A stretch of 64,000 bases of DNA from an uncultured Lachnospiraceae bacterium. GTDB lineage: Bacteria > Bacillota > Clostridia > Lachnospirales > Lachnospiraceae. Of this stretch, positions 41,559 to 51,514 are shown in pieces (within the stretch, counting starts at the first letter, position 1; each line of letters starts with the position of its first letter). The notes under the pieces are model-generated. The model had not been told where the DNA came from. It searched no databases and saw nothing but the letters and a program-made list of their open reading frames with translations. The DNA is taken from the NCBI GenBank assembly GCA_947589095.1, contig CANQBX010000016.1, forward strand, positions 1 to 64,000. The letters run 5' to 3'. Made by a program: the position numbers and the translations under genes.

Positions 41559-43788
41559 GGAGGATACGCCAAGGCGCCGGGCTCCGAAGAAGAAAATGTT
41601 AAAACGATATATGCAGGAAAAGCTGGCAGTCACGGTCATCGTGATCATGCTGGCTTTACTTGCGCTTATCGGTGTACTTTATCATATCGTCGATACGAAC
41701 AACGAGGACTATACGAAGGTGGTCCTGACCCAGCGCTCCAACTTTGACAGCCGCACGATCCCTTACCGGAGAGGGGACATCGTGGACCGCAACGGGACCT
41801 ATCTGGCAACCAGTGAGAAAGTGTATAACGTGATCATTGACGCCAGCCAGATCTTCCATGATGAGAAGACGGAAGCGAATTATCTGGACGCGACGGTAGA
41901 CGCGCTGGTCCAGTGCTTCGGCTACGACAGGACGGAGCTGATGGAGACGCTTAAGAGCCAGAAGACGTCCCCCTATATCCGCTATGAGCGCCGCGTTTCC
42001 TACGATAAGAAGGAAGAGTTCGAAAAGCTGGCGGATGCGATCAATACGGCCAACGCCGAGGCGAAAAGCAAGGCCCGCGTCTATGGGGTCTGGTTTGAGG
42101 AAGAATATAAGAGGCTTTATCCGTACAACAGCCTGGCCTGCAATGTGATCGGCTTCGCCAGCAGCGACGGCACCACCGGCAGCGGCGGTATCGAGCAGTA
42201 TTATAACGATATGCTCACCGGTAGCAACGGCCGGGAGTACGGGTATCTGAACGACGAGTCCAACAAGGAGATCGTGATCAAGCCGGCGCAGAACGGCTAT
42301 AAGGTGGTTTCCACCATCGACGCGAATGTGCAGACCATGGTGGAGAACCGCATCGCCCAGTGGCAGGCGGAGACCGGAAGCGACCACATCGGGATCATCG
42401 TAATGGATCCCCGAAACGGCGAGATCCTGGCCATGGCCGATGAGAAGCACTATGATCTGAACGATCCCCGCGACCTGAGCTCTCTTTACACGGAGGAGCA
42501 GCTTGCGGCAATGACCGATGAGGAAAAGGTGGACGCCATGAGCCAGATGTGGCGCAACTTCTGCGTCAGCGACACCTATGAACCCGGTTCTCCCTCCAAG
42601 ATCCTGACCGTAGCCGCGGCCCTGGAGGAGAACGCGATCAACACCAACAATTATTTTTACTGCGACGGATATCAGCAGGTCAGCGTTTTCAAGATCAAGT
42701 GTACGGCCTACAGCAAAGGCGGCCACGGCGAACTGAGCCTGACGGAGACCATCATGCAGTCCTGCAATGACGCCATGATGCAGATCGCGGCACTGACCGG
42801 CAAGGAGAATTTCTATAAGTACCAAGCCCTGTTCAATCTCGGTTCCAAGACCGGCATCGATCTGCCGGGCGAGGCATCCGCCTCTTCTCTGGTCTACCGG
42901 CTGGAGACGACGGAGCCCTCGGCGCTGGCGACCAACGCGTTCGGTCAGAACTATAACTGCACGATGGTGCAGATGGCGGCGGCCTTCGCGTCCTGCATCA
43001 ACGGCGGGTACTATTATGAGCCCCATGTTGTGAAACAGATCATCAATGAGAGCGGTTCCGTCGTGCAGAAGAATGACGGCGTGCTGGTGCGGGAGACCGT
43101 GTCGGATTCCACCAGCCGTTTCCTGCGCAACGCGCTTCTGATGACGGTTGAGAAGGGAACCGGCTCCGCCGCGAAGGTGGAAGGCTATGCCATCGGCGGT
43201 AAGACCGGTACGGCGGAAAAGGTTGGGCGCAACCATCAGGATTATGTAGTTTCCTTCTGCGGTATCGCGCCTACGGATGATCCGAAGGTTCTTGTCTATG
43301 TGGTCATCGACGAACCGCATGTGGAGGATCAGGCCCACAGTACATTCGCGAGCCATGTATTTTCCCAGGTGATGAGCGACATTCTTCCTTACCTGAATGT
43401 GTTCCCCACCGGCGACGTGCAGGTGGTAACGCCGATCCGCCCATCCGGTGAATACGTGGCGAATCCGGACGGAACGGATCCGGAAGGCCAGGGCGGCGCG
43501 GAAGGGACTCCGGGAGGAGACGCCGGAACGCAGGCCCAGGGAGAAAGCAATGAAGGAGAGGGCGCTTCGGAGGGCGCGGACGGCACAACGCAGGCGGAGG
43601 ACCGGGAAGGCGAAGGCCAGACCGGTGAAAATGTGCCTGCCGGTACCGGAGGCGCCGCGGCCGGAGGAACCATCACACCGTTCCCCTACGAGACGGAGGA
43701 ATATGTCCCGCAGGATTACGGGGAGGATGGAAGCGTGCTTCCGTCGGATCTTCCGGATATGCTGCCGGCCGGCGGCGCGGAGGAGTAA
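41536..43788 (+). CDS. class B penicillin-binding protein (FtsI/SpoVD type), first copy
   Basis: This 750-residue transpeptidase has an N-terminal span (residues 33-54), a PBP dimer domain (RRGDIVDRNGTYLATS) and a transpeptidase domain. Active-site motifs are SPSK (in EPGSPSKIL), SCN (in MQSCNDAM) and KTGT (in GGKTGTAEK). It crosslinks septal or spore peptidoglycan with FtsW. The last 115 residues form a Gly/Glu-rich disordered tail ending in acidic residues, with no PASTA domain. The ordinary STxK serine motif is here SPSK. Confidence 0.93.
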   Translation: MKTSRNTKEDTPRRRAPKKKMLKRYMQEKLAVTVIVIMLALLALIGVLYHIVDTNNEDYTKVVLTQRSNFDSRTIPYRRGDIVDRNGTYLATSEKVYNVIIDASQIFHDEKTEANYLDATVDALVQCFGYDRTELMETLKSQKTSPYIRYERRVSYDKKEEFEKLADAINTANAEAKSKARVYGVWFEEEYKRLYPYNSLACNVIGFASSDGTTGSGGIEQYYNDMLTGSNGREYGYLNDESNKEIVIKPAQNGYKVVSTIDANVQTMVENRIAQWQAETGSDHIGIIVMDPRNGEILAMADEKHYDLNDPRDLSSLYTEEQLAAMTDEEKVDAMSQMWRNFCVSDTYEPGSPSKILTVAAALEENAINTNNYFYCDGYQQVSVFKIKCTAYSKGGHGELSLTETIMQSCNDAMMQIAALTGKENFYKYQALFNLGSKTGIDLPGEASASSLVYRLETTEPSALATNAFGQNYNCTMVQMAAAFASCINGGYYYEPHVVKQIINESGSVVQKNDGVLVRETVSDSTSRFLRNALLMTVEKGTGSAAKVEGYAIGGKTGTAEKVGRNHQDYVVSFCGIAPTDDPKVLVYVVIDEPHVEDQAHSTFASHVFSQVMSDILPYLNVFPTGDVQVVTPIRPSGEYVANPDGTDPEGQGGAEGTPGGDAGTQAQGESNEGEGASEGADGTTQAEDREGEGQTGENVPAGTGGAAAGGTITPFPYETEEYVPQDYGEDGSVLPSDLPDMLPAGGAEE

Positions 43789-43863
43789 AAGGCCGGGAAG
43801 CGTTCAGGCATAAAAAATGGACCGGTTCATATATTATAGCAATCATTATGTCCCGGCGGGATC

Positions 43864-45630
43864 ATGAACCGGAATTTATGCAGATATAAAACCAGGACGC
43901 TGGTCGTATTCCTGGCGGTCGGCCTTCTGCTGCTCGCAATGACCGGACGGCTCCATTACCTGATGCTTTTCAGGGCGGACCATTACGGTCAAATGGCCGA
44001 GGACCTGCACCAGCGGGAGCGGACGATCAAGGCGGCCAGAGGAAGGATCCTGGACCGCAACGGAACCGTTATCGCCGACAATCGGACGGTGTGCACCATT
44101 TCCGTGATCCACAACCAGATCGAGGAGCCGGAACAGGTGGTGCAGGCGCTTTCGCGGGAACTGGGGCTGTCCGAAGAGGAAATCCGCGGCAGGGTGGAGA
44201 AATACAGCGCCCGCGAGATCATTAAGACAAATGTTGATAAAGAGACAGGGGACCGCATCCGCAGTCTGCGCCTGGCCGGCGTGAAGGTGGATGAAGACTA
44301 TAAACGATATTACCCGTATGACAGCCTGGCGTCGAAGGTACTGGGATTTACCGGGGGCGACAACCAGGGCATCATCGGCCTGGAGGTTCGCTACGAGGAA
44401 TACCTGAAAGGGCAGAACGGGCTGATCCTTACAATGGCGGACGCCGCCGGCGTGGAGCTGGAGAACGCCTTTGAGGACCGGATCGAGCCGGTGGCCGGCG
44501 CGGATCTGACCACCAGCCTGGATGTAAATATCCAGACCTACGCCCAGCAGGCGGCGCTTAAGGTCATGGAGGAGAAGAACGCCAAAAAGGTATCCGTGAT
44601 CATCATGGATCCCCGAAACGGAGAGATTCTTGCCATGGTAAATGTTCCGGAATTTAACTTAAACGATCCGTTTACGCTGAATATAGAGCCGGAGGAAGGC
44701 AGCACCGCCTCGAAACAGGATCTTCTGAATCAAATGTGGCGCAACCCGGCGATCAACGATACCTATGAACCGGGATCCACCTTCAAGATCATTACCGCCT
44801 CGGCGGGGCTGGAAGCGGGCGTAGTGGGAATTAATGACCATTTTTCCTGTCCGGGATACCGTATAGTGGAGGATCGAAAGATCAGATGCCACAAAGTGGG
44901 CGGTCATGGTGGGGAAACCTTTCTGCAGGCGACGATGAATTCCTGCAATCCGGTCTTCATCGACGTGGGCCAGCGGCTGGGGGTGGAGCGGTATTACCAC
45001 TATTTCACCCAGTTCGGGCTCCTGGGCAAGACCGGCGTGGATCTGCCCGGCGAGGCGGCCACGATCATGCATAAGAAGGAAGATATGGGGCTGGTGGAGC
45101 TGGCTACCGTATCCTTCGGCCAGTCCTTCCAGATTACTCCCCTGCAGATGATCACCACGGCGGCCTCCCTTATCAACGGAGGGACGCGGGTGACGCCCCA
45201 TTTTGCGATAAAGTCGGTCAGCGCCGATGGAGAGAATGTCCACACCTTCACGTATCCGGTGAAGGAAGGGATCGTCTCCGCCGAAACCAGCGAGACCATG
45301 CGTTTCATGCTGGAAAAGGTGGTATCGGAGGGCGGCGGCAAAAATGCCGTGATCGAAGGCTACCGGATCGGCGGCAAGACGGCTACCTCCGAGAAGCTGC
45401 CCAGAAGCTTAAAGAAATATATTTCCAGTTTCTTAGGCTTCGCGCCGGCGGATGATCCGCAGATCATCGCGTTAATTACCATCGACGAGCCGGAAGGCGT
45501 TTACTACGGCGGAACCATCGCCGCGCCGGTGATCGCGGATATTTTCAGGAATATCCTGCCATATCTGGGAATTGAAGCCGAAGAAGTTGCGGTTGATTAT
45601 TCCCGCGAAACGACGTATACTAATTTCTGA
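43864..45630 (+). CDS. class B penicillin-binding protein, second copy with KTA motif
   Basis: This 588-residue protein is a paralogue of the preceding one, with an N-terminal span, dimer domain (ARGRILDRNGTVIADN) and transpeptidase domain. Motifs are STFK (EPGSTFKII), SCN (MNSCNPVF) and, at 45376-45387, KTAT where KTG is expected. The glycine of KTG lines the active site, so the change may alter substrate or beta-lactam binding. It lacks the disordered tail of the first copy. The gene is followed closely by mraY. One of the two is probably division FtsI and the other SpoVD-like, but sequence alone does not say which. Confidence 0.92.
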   Translation: MNRNLCRYKTRTLVVFLAVGLLLLAMTGRLHYLMLFRADHYGQMAEDLHQRERTIKAARGRILDRNGTVIADNRTVCTISVIHNQIEEPEQVVQALSRELGLSEEEIRGRVEKYSAREIIKTNVDKETGDRIRSLRLAGVKVDEDYKRYYPYDSLASKVLGFTGGDNQGIIGLEVRYEEYLKGQNGLILTMADAAGVELENAFEDRIEPVAGADLTTSLDVNIQTYAQQAALKVMEEKNAKKVSVIIMDPRNGEILAMVNVPEFNLNDPFTLNIEPEEGSTASKQDLLNQMWRNPAINDTYEPGSTFKIITASAGLEAGVVGINDHFSCPGYRIVEDRKIRCHKVGGHGGETFLQATMNSCNPVFIDVGQRLGVERYYHYFTQFGLLGKTGVDLPGEAATIMHKKEDMGLVELATVSFGQSFQITPLQMITTAASLINGGTRVTPHFAIKSVSADGENVHTFTYPVKEGIVSAETSETMRFMLEKVVSEGGGKNAVIEGYRIGGKTATSEKLPRSLKKYISSFLGFAPADDPQIIALITIDEPEGVYYGGTIAAPVIADIFRNILPYLGIEAEEVAVDYSRETTYTNF

Positions 45631-45656
45631 TATTACATAAGAGTCCGAGGTGCGAT

Positions 45657-46625
45657 ATGATCAATGAAACCATATTGGCGGTAATCATAGCCTTTGCCAT
45701 CAGCGCGGTGCTGTGCCCCATTGTAATACCGTTCCTGCACAGGCTGAAATTCGGCCAGCAGGTCAGGGAGGACGGCCCCCAGACCCATCTGAAAAAAGCG
45801 GGAACGCCCACCATGGGCGGGCTGATCATCCTTTCCGGCATCGTCATCACATCGGTATTCTATATTCCGGAATATCCGAAGATCATCCCGGTGCTGTTCG
45901 TGACCGTAGGCTTCGGCATCATCGGATTTCTGGACGATTATATCAAGATCGTCATGAAGCGGTCCGAGGGCCTCAATCCGAAGCAGAAGATGGCGGGACA
46001 GATCCTGATCACAGCGATCTTTACGTACTATCTGATGAATTCAGGGGATGTGGGAACCCGCATCCTGGTGCCCTTTACCGGCGGCTTCGACGGCGGGCTC
46101 TGGCTGGATCTCGGGTATCTGTACATTCCGTTCGTGTTCGTTGTGATGCTCGGCACCGACAACGGAGTGAATTTCACCGACGGCCTTGACGGACTCTGTA
46201 CCAGCGTGACGATCCTGGTGGCTACATTCTTAACGATCATCGCGTTGGGAGAGGGAAACGGCATCAGCCCGATCACCGGAGCGGTGGTGGGAAGCCTGCT
46301 GGGTTTTCTGCTGTTTAACGTCTATCCGGCCAGGGTGTTTATGGGAGATACCGGCTCCCTGGCGCTGGGCGGCTTTGTGGCGGCCAGTGCGTTGATGATG
46401 CAGATGCCGCTTTTTATCCTGATCATTGGTTTTATCTATCTGATCGAAGTGCTGTCCGTCATCATCCAGGTGACTTATTTTAAGAAGACAGGCGGTAAGA
46501 GGATCTTTAAGATGGCGCCGATCCACCATCATTTCGAGCTGTGCGGCTGGTCGGAGACCAGAGTGGTGGCGGTATTTTCCATCGTTACGGCGATCCTCTG
46601 CCTGGTGGCGTATCTGGGATTGTAG
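45657..46625 (+). CDS. mraY: phospho-MurNAc-pentapeptide translocase
   Basis: This 322-residue polytopic enzyme makes lipid I from UDP-MurNAc-pentapeptide and undecaprenyl phosphate. It shows EDGPQTHLKKAGTPTMGG, the Asp pair in GFLDDYIK, the catalytic region NFTDGLDGL and the HHH motif APIHHHFE. Length and hydrophobicity are normal. Confidence 0.97.
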   Translation: MINETILAVIIAFAISAVLCPIVIPFLHRLKFGQQVREDGPQTHLKKAGTPTMGGLIILSGIVITSVFYIPEYPKIIPVLFVTVGFGIIGFLDDYIKIVMKRSEGLNPKQKMAGQILITAIFTYYLMNSGDVGTRILVPFTGGFDGGLWLDLGYLYIPFVFVVMLGTDNGVNFTDGLDGLCTSVTILVATFLTIIALGEGNGISPITGAVVGSLLGFLLFNVYPARVFMGDTGSLALGGFVAASALMMQMPLFILIIGFIYLIEVLSVIIQVTYFKKTGGKRIFKMAPIHHHFELCGWSETRVVAVFSIVTAILCLVAYLGL

Positions 46626-46668
46626 GAAGCGCGGCGCCAGAATTGGAAGGAAACAGGAGGAACATTTC

Positions 46669-48027
46669 ATGAGCCAGAGTCAGAAGGTATTGGTGGCGGG
46701 AGCCGGCAAGAGCGGCATCGCCTCCGCCCGTCTGCTGCTTTCGATGGGCGGCGAGGTAGTGCTTTACGACGGCAACGCCACGCTGTACGCGCCTGCGCTG
46801 CTGGAGAATTTCGATAAAGGAGCGGCGGTGAGCGTTGTTCTGGGAGAGCTTCGCCCGGAGATGCTTGCGGACGTCACGCTCTGCGTCATAAGCCCGGGGA
46901 TATCCCTGGAGACGCCGTTCGTGGGGCTGATCCGCGGGTCGGGGATCCCGATCTGGGGGGAGCTGCATCTGGCGTATCACTGTTCGAAGGGAGCGCTTGC
47001 GGCCATTACCGGCACCAACGGCAAGACGACCACCACGGCGCTGGTGGGGGAGATCCTGAAAGCGTACTACCGGGATGTATATGTGGTGGGCAATATCGGA
47101 GTTCCCTATACGGCCGTGGCCTTAAAGACGACGGAAGAGAGCGTTACGGTGGCGGAGGTATCCAGCTTCCAGCTGGAGACCATGGTGGATTTCCACCCGA
47201 AGGCCAGCGCAATCTTAAATATCACGCCGGATCATTTGAACCGCCATCACACGATGGAATGCTACATAGCGGTGAAGGAGAGCATCACCGCCAACCAGAC
47301 GGAGGAGGATACCTGCGTCCTGAATTACGACGACGAGGTGCTGAGAGCCTTCGGACAGAGGGAGGATCTGAGGCCGCAGGTAGTGTTTTTCAGCAGCCGC
47401 AATAAGCTGACAGACGGATACTATATGGAAGGGTATGAGATCATGCGCGCGAAGGACGGCAGGGCGGTGCCCCTGATGGATGTGCGCGACATGAACCTTT
47501 TGGGACGTCACAACCATGAGAATGTGATGGCCGCGATTGCGGTCGCTTCGGCCATGGGGGTGCCGATGGAGACGATCCTTCCGGTCGTGAAAGCGTTTCA
47601 GGCGGTGGAGCACCGGATTGAATTCGTGCTGGAGCGCCTGGGGGTCCGCTATTATAACGATTCCAAGGGAACCAATCCGGACGCGGCCATCCAGGCGGTG
47701 AAGGCCATGCCCGGTCCGATCATCCTGATCGGCGGCGGCTATGATAAGGGCTCTGCCTACGACGAATGGATCGAGTCCTTTGGCGGAAATGTGAAATATC
47801 TTGTGCTGATCGGGCAGACCCGGGATAAGATCGCCGAGTGCGCCCGGAAGCACGGGTTTACGGATATCATGTACGCGGAGGATATGGCGGAGGCGGTGAA
47901 GGTCTGCGCCTACTACGCGGAGAGCGGCGACTGCGTGCTGCTGTCGCCCGCCTGCGCCAGCTGGGGGATGTTTAAGGATTACGAGGAGCGGGGCAGGATC
48001 TTTAAGGAGTGCGTGAGGAACCTGTAA
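46669..48027 (+). CDS. murD: UDP-MurNAc-L-alanine:D-glutamate ligase
   Basis: This 452-residue cytoplasmic Mur ligase has the N-terminal Rossmann GAGKSGIASARLL, the ATP loop GTNGKTTTTAL, NITPDHLNRH and the C-terminal NDSKGTNPDAA. It adds D-Glu to UDP-MurNAc-L-Ala. The start follows AGGAGG. Confidence 0.97.
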   Translation: MSQSQKVLVAGAGKSGIASARLLLSMGGEVVLYDGNATLYAPALLENFDKGAAVSVVLGELRPEMLADVTLCVISPGISLETPFVGLIRGSGIPIWGELHLAYHCSKGALAAITGTNGKTTTTALVGEILKAYYRDVYVVGNIGVPYTAVALKTTEESVTVAEVSSFQLETMVDFHPKASAILNITPDHLNRHHTMECYIAVKESITANQTEEDTCVLNYDDEVLRAFGQREDLRPQVVFFSSRNKLTDGYYMEGYEIMRAKDGRAVPLMDVRDMNLLGRHNHENVMAAIAVASAMGVPMETILPVVKAFQAVEHRIEFVLERLGVRYYNDSKGTNPDAAIQAVKAMPGPIILIGGGYDKGSAYDEWIESFGGNVKYLVLIGQTRDKIAECARKHGFTDIMYAEDMAEAVKVCAYYAESGDCVLLSPACASWGMFKDYEERGRIFKECVRNL

Positions 48028-48073
48028 CCGGCCGGAAGCCCGGACCGGGAAGAAGAGGAAGGAGGGAGACGTT

Positions 48074-49219
48074 ATGGCAGAAGAGAGAAGGAAGCGCTCG
48101 CAGCGGTTTTACGACTACAGCCTGCTGTTTGCCATCGTCTTTCTGACCATATTCGGGCTGATCATGATCTACAGCGCCAGTTCCTATAAGGCGCAGATCG
48201 ACCACGGGAACGCGGCGTATTTCATGATCCGCCAGGGAGCGATCGCCGCCGTCGGTCTGGTGGGCATGATCGTCATATCCAAGCTGGATTATCACTGGTA
48301 CGCGAAGGTCTGGAAGCTTGGAACCGTGATCGTCTGGATCCTGATGCTTCTGGTGACGTTTACCCCGCTGGGGCGCGAATACAACGGCAAGAAACGGTGG
48401 CTGGGCTACGAGTCCTTCAGCTTTCAGCCGTCGGAGCTGGTGAAGATCCTGGTCATCGTGGCGCTTGCGTCCATGATCGTCCGTTACGGGAAGGACATCG
48501 ACCGCTTCGCCGGGAAGTTCCGGGTCATGCTGCTGGTGCTTCCCCTGGCGATGATCGTGGTTCTCAACAATCTGAGCACCGGTATCATCATTGTAGGGAT
48601 CGGCTTCGTGATGATGTTCGTGGCCAGCAAGGAGAAATGGCCTTATATTCTCTGCATGGCGGCCGCTGCCTTTGTACTGGCCTTCGCCGGGCCCATCGGC
48701 AAGGCGCTGACCGGTATGGGAATCCTGCACGATTACCAGCTGGGCCGCATCAATGTGTGGCTGGATCCGGAGAGCTATTCCCAGGAGGGCGGCTTCCAGG
48801 TCCTTCAGGGGCTTTACGCCATCGGGTCCGGAGGCCTCTTCGGCAAAGGGCTTGGCCAGAGTATCCAGAAGATGGGTTTCGTACCCGAAGCCCAGAACGA
48901 TATGATCTTCTCGATCATCTGCGAGGAACTGGGGCTTTTCGGCGCTGTTTCCCTGATCCTGATCTTTATGTTCATGATCTACCGTTTTATGGTTATCGCC
49001 AGCAACGCGCCGGATCTGTTCGGTTCCATGCTGGTGGTAGGCGTCATGGGCCATATCGCGATCCAGGTGATCTTAAATATCGCCGTTGTGACCAACACGA
49101 TCCCCAATACCGGCATCACACTGCCGTTCATCAGCTACGGCGGCACGTCGGTATTGTTCCTGCTGATCGAAATGGGCATGGTTCTGAGCGTGTCCAATCA
49201 GATAAAACTGGAAAAATAG
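48074..49219 (+). CDS. ftsW: FtsW-type SEDS glycosyltransferase
   Basis: This 381-residue protein has about ten membrane spans and SEDS motifs (KRWLGYESFSFQPSE, VVLNNLSTGIII, PEAQNDMIFSIICEELG, NTGITLPFISYGG). With its class B PBP partner it polymerises septal glycan. Its place after murD matches ftsW in the cluster; SpoVE is the close alternative in sporulating bacteria. Confidence 0.92.
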   Translation: MAEERRKRSQRFYDYSLLFAIVFLTIFGLIMIYSASSYKAQIDHGNAAYFMIRQGAIAAVGLVGMIVISKLDYHWYAKVWKLGTVIVWILMLLVTFTPLGREYNGKKRWLGYESFSFQPSELVKILVIVALASMIVRYGKDIDRFAGKFRVMLLVLPLAMIVVLNNLSTGIIIVGIGFVMMFVASKEKWPYILCMAAAAFVLAFAGPIGKALTGMGILHDYQLGRINVWLDPESYSQEGGFQVLQGLYAIGSGGLFGKGLGQSIQKMGFVPEAQNDMIFSIICEELGLFGAVSLILIFMFMIYRFMVIASNAPDLFGSMLVVGVMGHIAIQVILNIAVVTNTIPNTGITLPFISYGGTSVLFLLIEMGMVLSVSNQIKLEK

Positions 49220-49289
49220 CCCGGACCGGGCAGCCAAAGCTTTTCCGGAAGCATACCATAAGATATGGAAGATTCTGGGAGGGAATAGG

Positions 49290-50570
49290 TTGTCTGGAAT
49301 AGAGATAGAGGGCCTGCGTCCCCTTGACGGGGAGGTTACGGTCCAGGGATCCAAGAACGCGGTGCTGCCCATGATGGCGGCGGCCGTTCTTCACAGAGGG
49401 ACTACGGTTCTTAAGAATGTCCCGCGGATCCAGGATGTGTTCTGTATGATCGACATCCTCACATCCATGGGATGTAAATGCAATCTGGAAGAGCACCGGC
49501 TGACCATCGACGCGTCGTCGATCGGCCGGGTAGCGATCCCGAGGGAATATGTGACAGCCATGCGGTCATCCATTGTTCTTCTCGGAGCGTTTCTGGGACG
49601 TGCCGGGGAGGCGGCTACCTATTATCCCGGCGGCTGTTCCATCGGGAGCCGTCCCATCGACCTGCATCTGTACGGCCTTGGGAGGCTGGGAGCGCAGATC
49701 AGCGAACAGGAAGGCGGAAGGATCGCTGCCGCAGCGCAAAGGCTTGCCGGCGGGCGCGTCCGTTTCCCGTATCCCAGCGTAGGCGCTACGGAAAATGTGC
49801 TTCTCGCGGCGGTAAAGGCGCAGGGCACCACCGTGATCGAGGGAGCGGCCAGAGAGCCGGAGATCGTAAGCCTGTGCCGGATGCTTGAGGGCATGGGGGC
49901 GAGGATCTCCGGGATCGGGGAAGAGACGGTCGTCGTGGAGGGCGTAAATGAACTCCGCGATTCGGAATATACGGCGCCGGGAGACCGGATCGTGGCCGGA
50001 ACCTACCTGGCCTGCGTCATGGCGGCGGGGGGACGGGCGTATCTGCGGGGCGCCGACGCGGCCCAGCTGGAGGGAGTCCTTAAAGTCCTGCGGCGAATGG
50101 GCGCCGATATTCAGACGCAGCCGTCGGGTATCCGCGTACGGATGGGCCGCCGCCCGAAGCCGGTCAGCGTGAGGACCGCCCCTTATCCGGGCTTCCCGAC
50201 GGATCTTCAGTCGCCGTTGCTTTCCCTTCTGGCCGTCTGCGACGGCCGCGGACAGGTATGGGAAACGGTATTTGAGGGAAGGTTCGCGACGGCCGGACAG
50301 CTTCGCCGGATGGGAGCGTGCATCGAGCTTGACGGAAACCGGGCGGAGGTGCGCGGCGTCTATCCGCTGCGCGGGACCCGCGTGGAGGCGCCGGACCTGC
50401 GTGGAGGCGCCGCCCTGGTAGTAGCGGGGCTTGCCGCGGAGGGCAGAACCGGGATCGTCGGCTGCAGCCATATCCTGCGCGGCTACGAGGACATTTGCGG
50501 CGATCTTAAGGCTATGGGGGCGCGGATCCGGCGGCGGACGGAAGCGGATGAGGGCACGGACGGGAGATGA
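49290..50570 (+). CDS. murA: UDP-GlcNAc 1-carboxyvinyltransferase
   Basis: This 426-residue enzyme performs the first committed step of peptidoglycan synthesis. It shows SKNAVLPMMAAAVL, the active-site Cys116 in GGCSIGSRPIDLHL (fosfomycin target) and GFPTDLQSPLL. The start appears to be TTG, eight bases after GGGAGGG, because no ATG fits the conserved N-terminus. MurA is usually outside this cluster; here it takes the position where murG often lies. Confidence 0.95.
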   Translation: MSGIEIEGLRPLDGEVTVQGSKNAVLPMMAAAVLHRGTTVLKNVPRIQDVFCMIDILTSMGCKCNLEEHRLTIDASSIGRVAIPREYVTAMRSSIVLLGAFLGRAGEAATYYPGGCSIGSRPIDLHLYGLGRLGAQISEQEGGRIAAAAQRLAGGRVRFPYPSVGATENVLLAAVKAQGTTVIEGAAREPEIVSLCRMLEGMGARISGIGEETVVVEGVNELRDSEYTAPGDRIVAGTYLACVMAAGGRAYLRGADAAQLEGVLKVLRRMGADIQTQPSGIRVRMGRRPKPVSVRTAPYPGFPTDLQSPLLSLLAVCDGRGQVWETVFEGRFATAGQLRRMGACIELDGNRAEVRGVYPLRGTRVEAPDLRGGAALVVAGLAAEGRTGIVGCSHILRGYEDICGDLKAMGARIRRRTEADEGTDGR

Positions 50571-50652
50571 TCCGCGGCAAAAGCGGAACCGGCGGCCTAA
50601 ACGCCGGGATTCGGGAACGGATGATAGAAGGGATGTCGCGACGGGAGGAATT

Positions 50653-51387
50653 ATGGGAGACATATTGGGCAGAAAAACGCATATGGGACTGTTTATCCTT
50701 GCCGTGGCAGTCATTTCCGCCGCGGTGGTGCTTCTGTCCGTCAATATACGCCAGGTGACCGTCATCGGGAACAGCCGTTATACGGAAAATGAGATCGTAG
50801 GCATGCTTTTTCAGAAGAATCTGGACTGGAACAGCGCCTATTTCCTGCTGAAGGAGAAGACGAAGGAGCACATTCAGATCCCGTTTGTCGAGGATTACCA
50901 GGTGGATTTTATCGGGCCGACCCATGTGGAGGTGATCGTCCATGAAAAGAGCGTCGTGGGATATGTTTCCTACATGGGCAGCTATATGTATTTTGACAAG
51001 GACGGGATCGTGGTGGAGAGTACGGATACGGCTCTTCCGGGGATCCCGGAGGTGTCCGGCCTGAAGTTCGGACAGATCGTCCTTCACCAGGCCCTTCCGG
51101 TGGAGGACAGCCGTATTTTCGAGGGGATCCTGAATCTGACCCAGCTGTTGTCCCTGCGTAAGATCGAAGTGGACGGGATCCAGTATAATTCCAGAGGGGA
51201 GGCAAACCTGTATATCAACAAAGTAGAGGTGGTGCTTGGCGACGGTTCGCAGATGGACGGCAAGATATCCCTGCTCGCCGATATGATGCCGCAGATACAG
51301 GATCTGGACGGAACGCTGTATCTGGATAATTACGATGAGAATAAGGAGGATCTGGTCTCGACATTCAAAAAGAATTTTTCAGATTAG
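50653..51387 (+). CDS. ftsQ: FtsQ/DivIB-type cell division protein
   Basis: This 244-residue protein has one span (about residues 11-32) followed by a POTRA domain (VNIRQVTVIGNSRYTENEI) and the FtsQ-like beta domain (VEVIVHEKSVVGYV, YMYFDKDGIVVE). The ATG at 50653 follows GGGAGG; the open frame extends upstream but overlaps murA. In Firmicutes DivIB forms a complex with FtsL and DivIC. It ends 127 bases before ftsZ. Confidence 0.88.
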   Translation: MGDILGRKTHMGLFILAVAVISAAVVLLSVNIRQVTVIGNSRYTENEIVGMLFQKNLDWNSAYFLLKEKTKEHIQIPFVEDYQVDFIGPTHVEVIVHEKSVVGYVSYMGSYMYFDKDGIVVESTDTALPGIPEVSGLKFGQIVLHQALPVEDSRIFEGILNLTQLLSLRKIEVDGIQYNSRGEANLYINKVEVVLGDGSQMDGKISLLADMMPQIQDLDGTLYLDNYDENKEDLVSTFKKNFSD

Positions 51388-51409
51388 TTAAAATTTCTAA
51401 AAAAAGTGG

Positions 51410-51438
51410 TTGATATTTTGTATGAAATCAAATATGAT
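51410..51438 (+). promoter_or_regulatory. promoter of ftsZ
   Basis: TTGATA, a 17-base spacer and TATGAT lie about 75 bases before ftsZ, in the AT-rich gap after ftsQ. Confidence 0.65.
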
Positions 51439-51514
51439 ATTAGGTAGGCTAGTTATACGGAAGGTACAGAGAAAATATGCGTGGGGGTACACGTAAAAAA
51501 AGGAGGACATCACC

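Noticed and set aside
41656-43356. 566-codon open frame on the minus strand opposite the first PBP gene
   Set aside because: Its product has no motif and is Asp/His/Arg-rich as expected for an antisense shadow of a GC-rich gene; the plus strand holds a full PBP.
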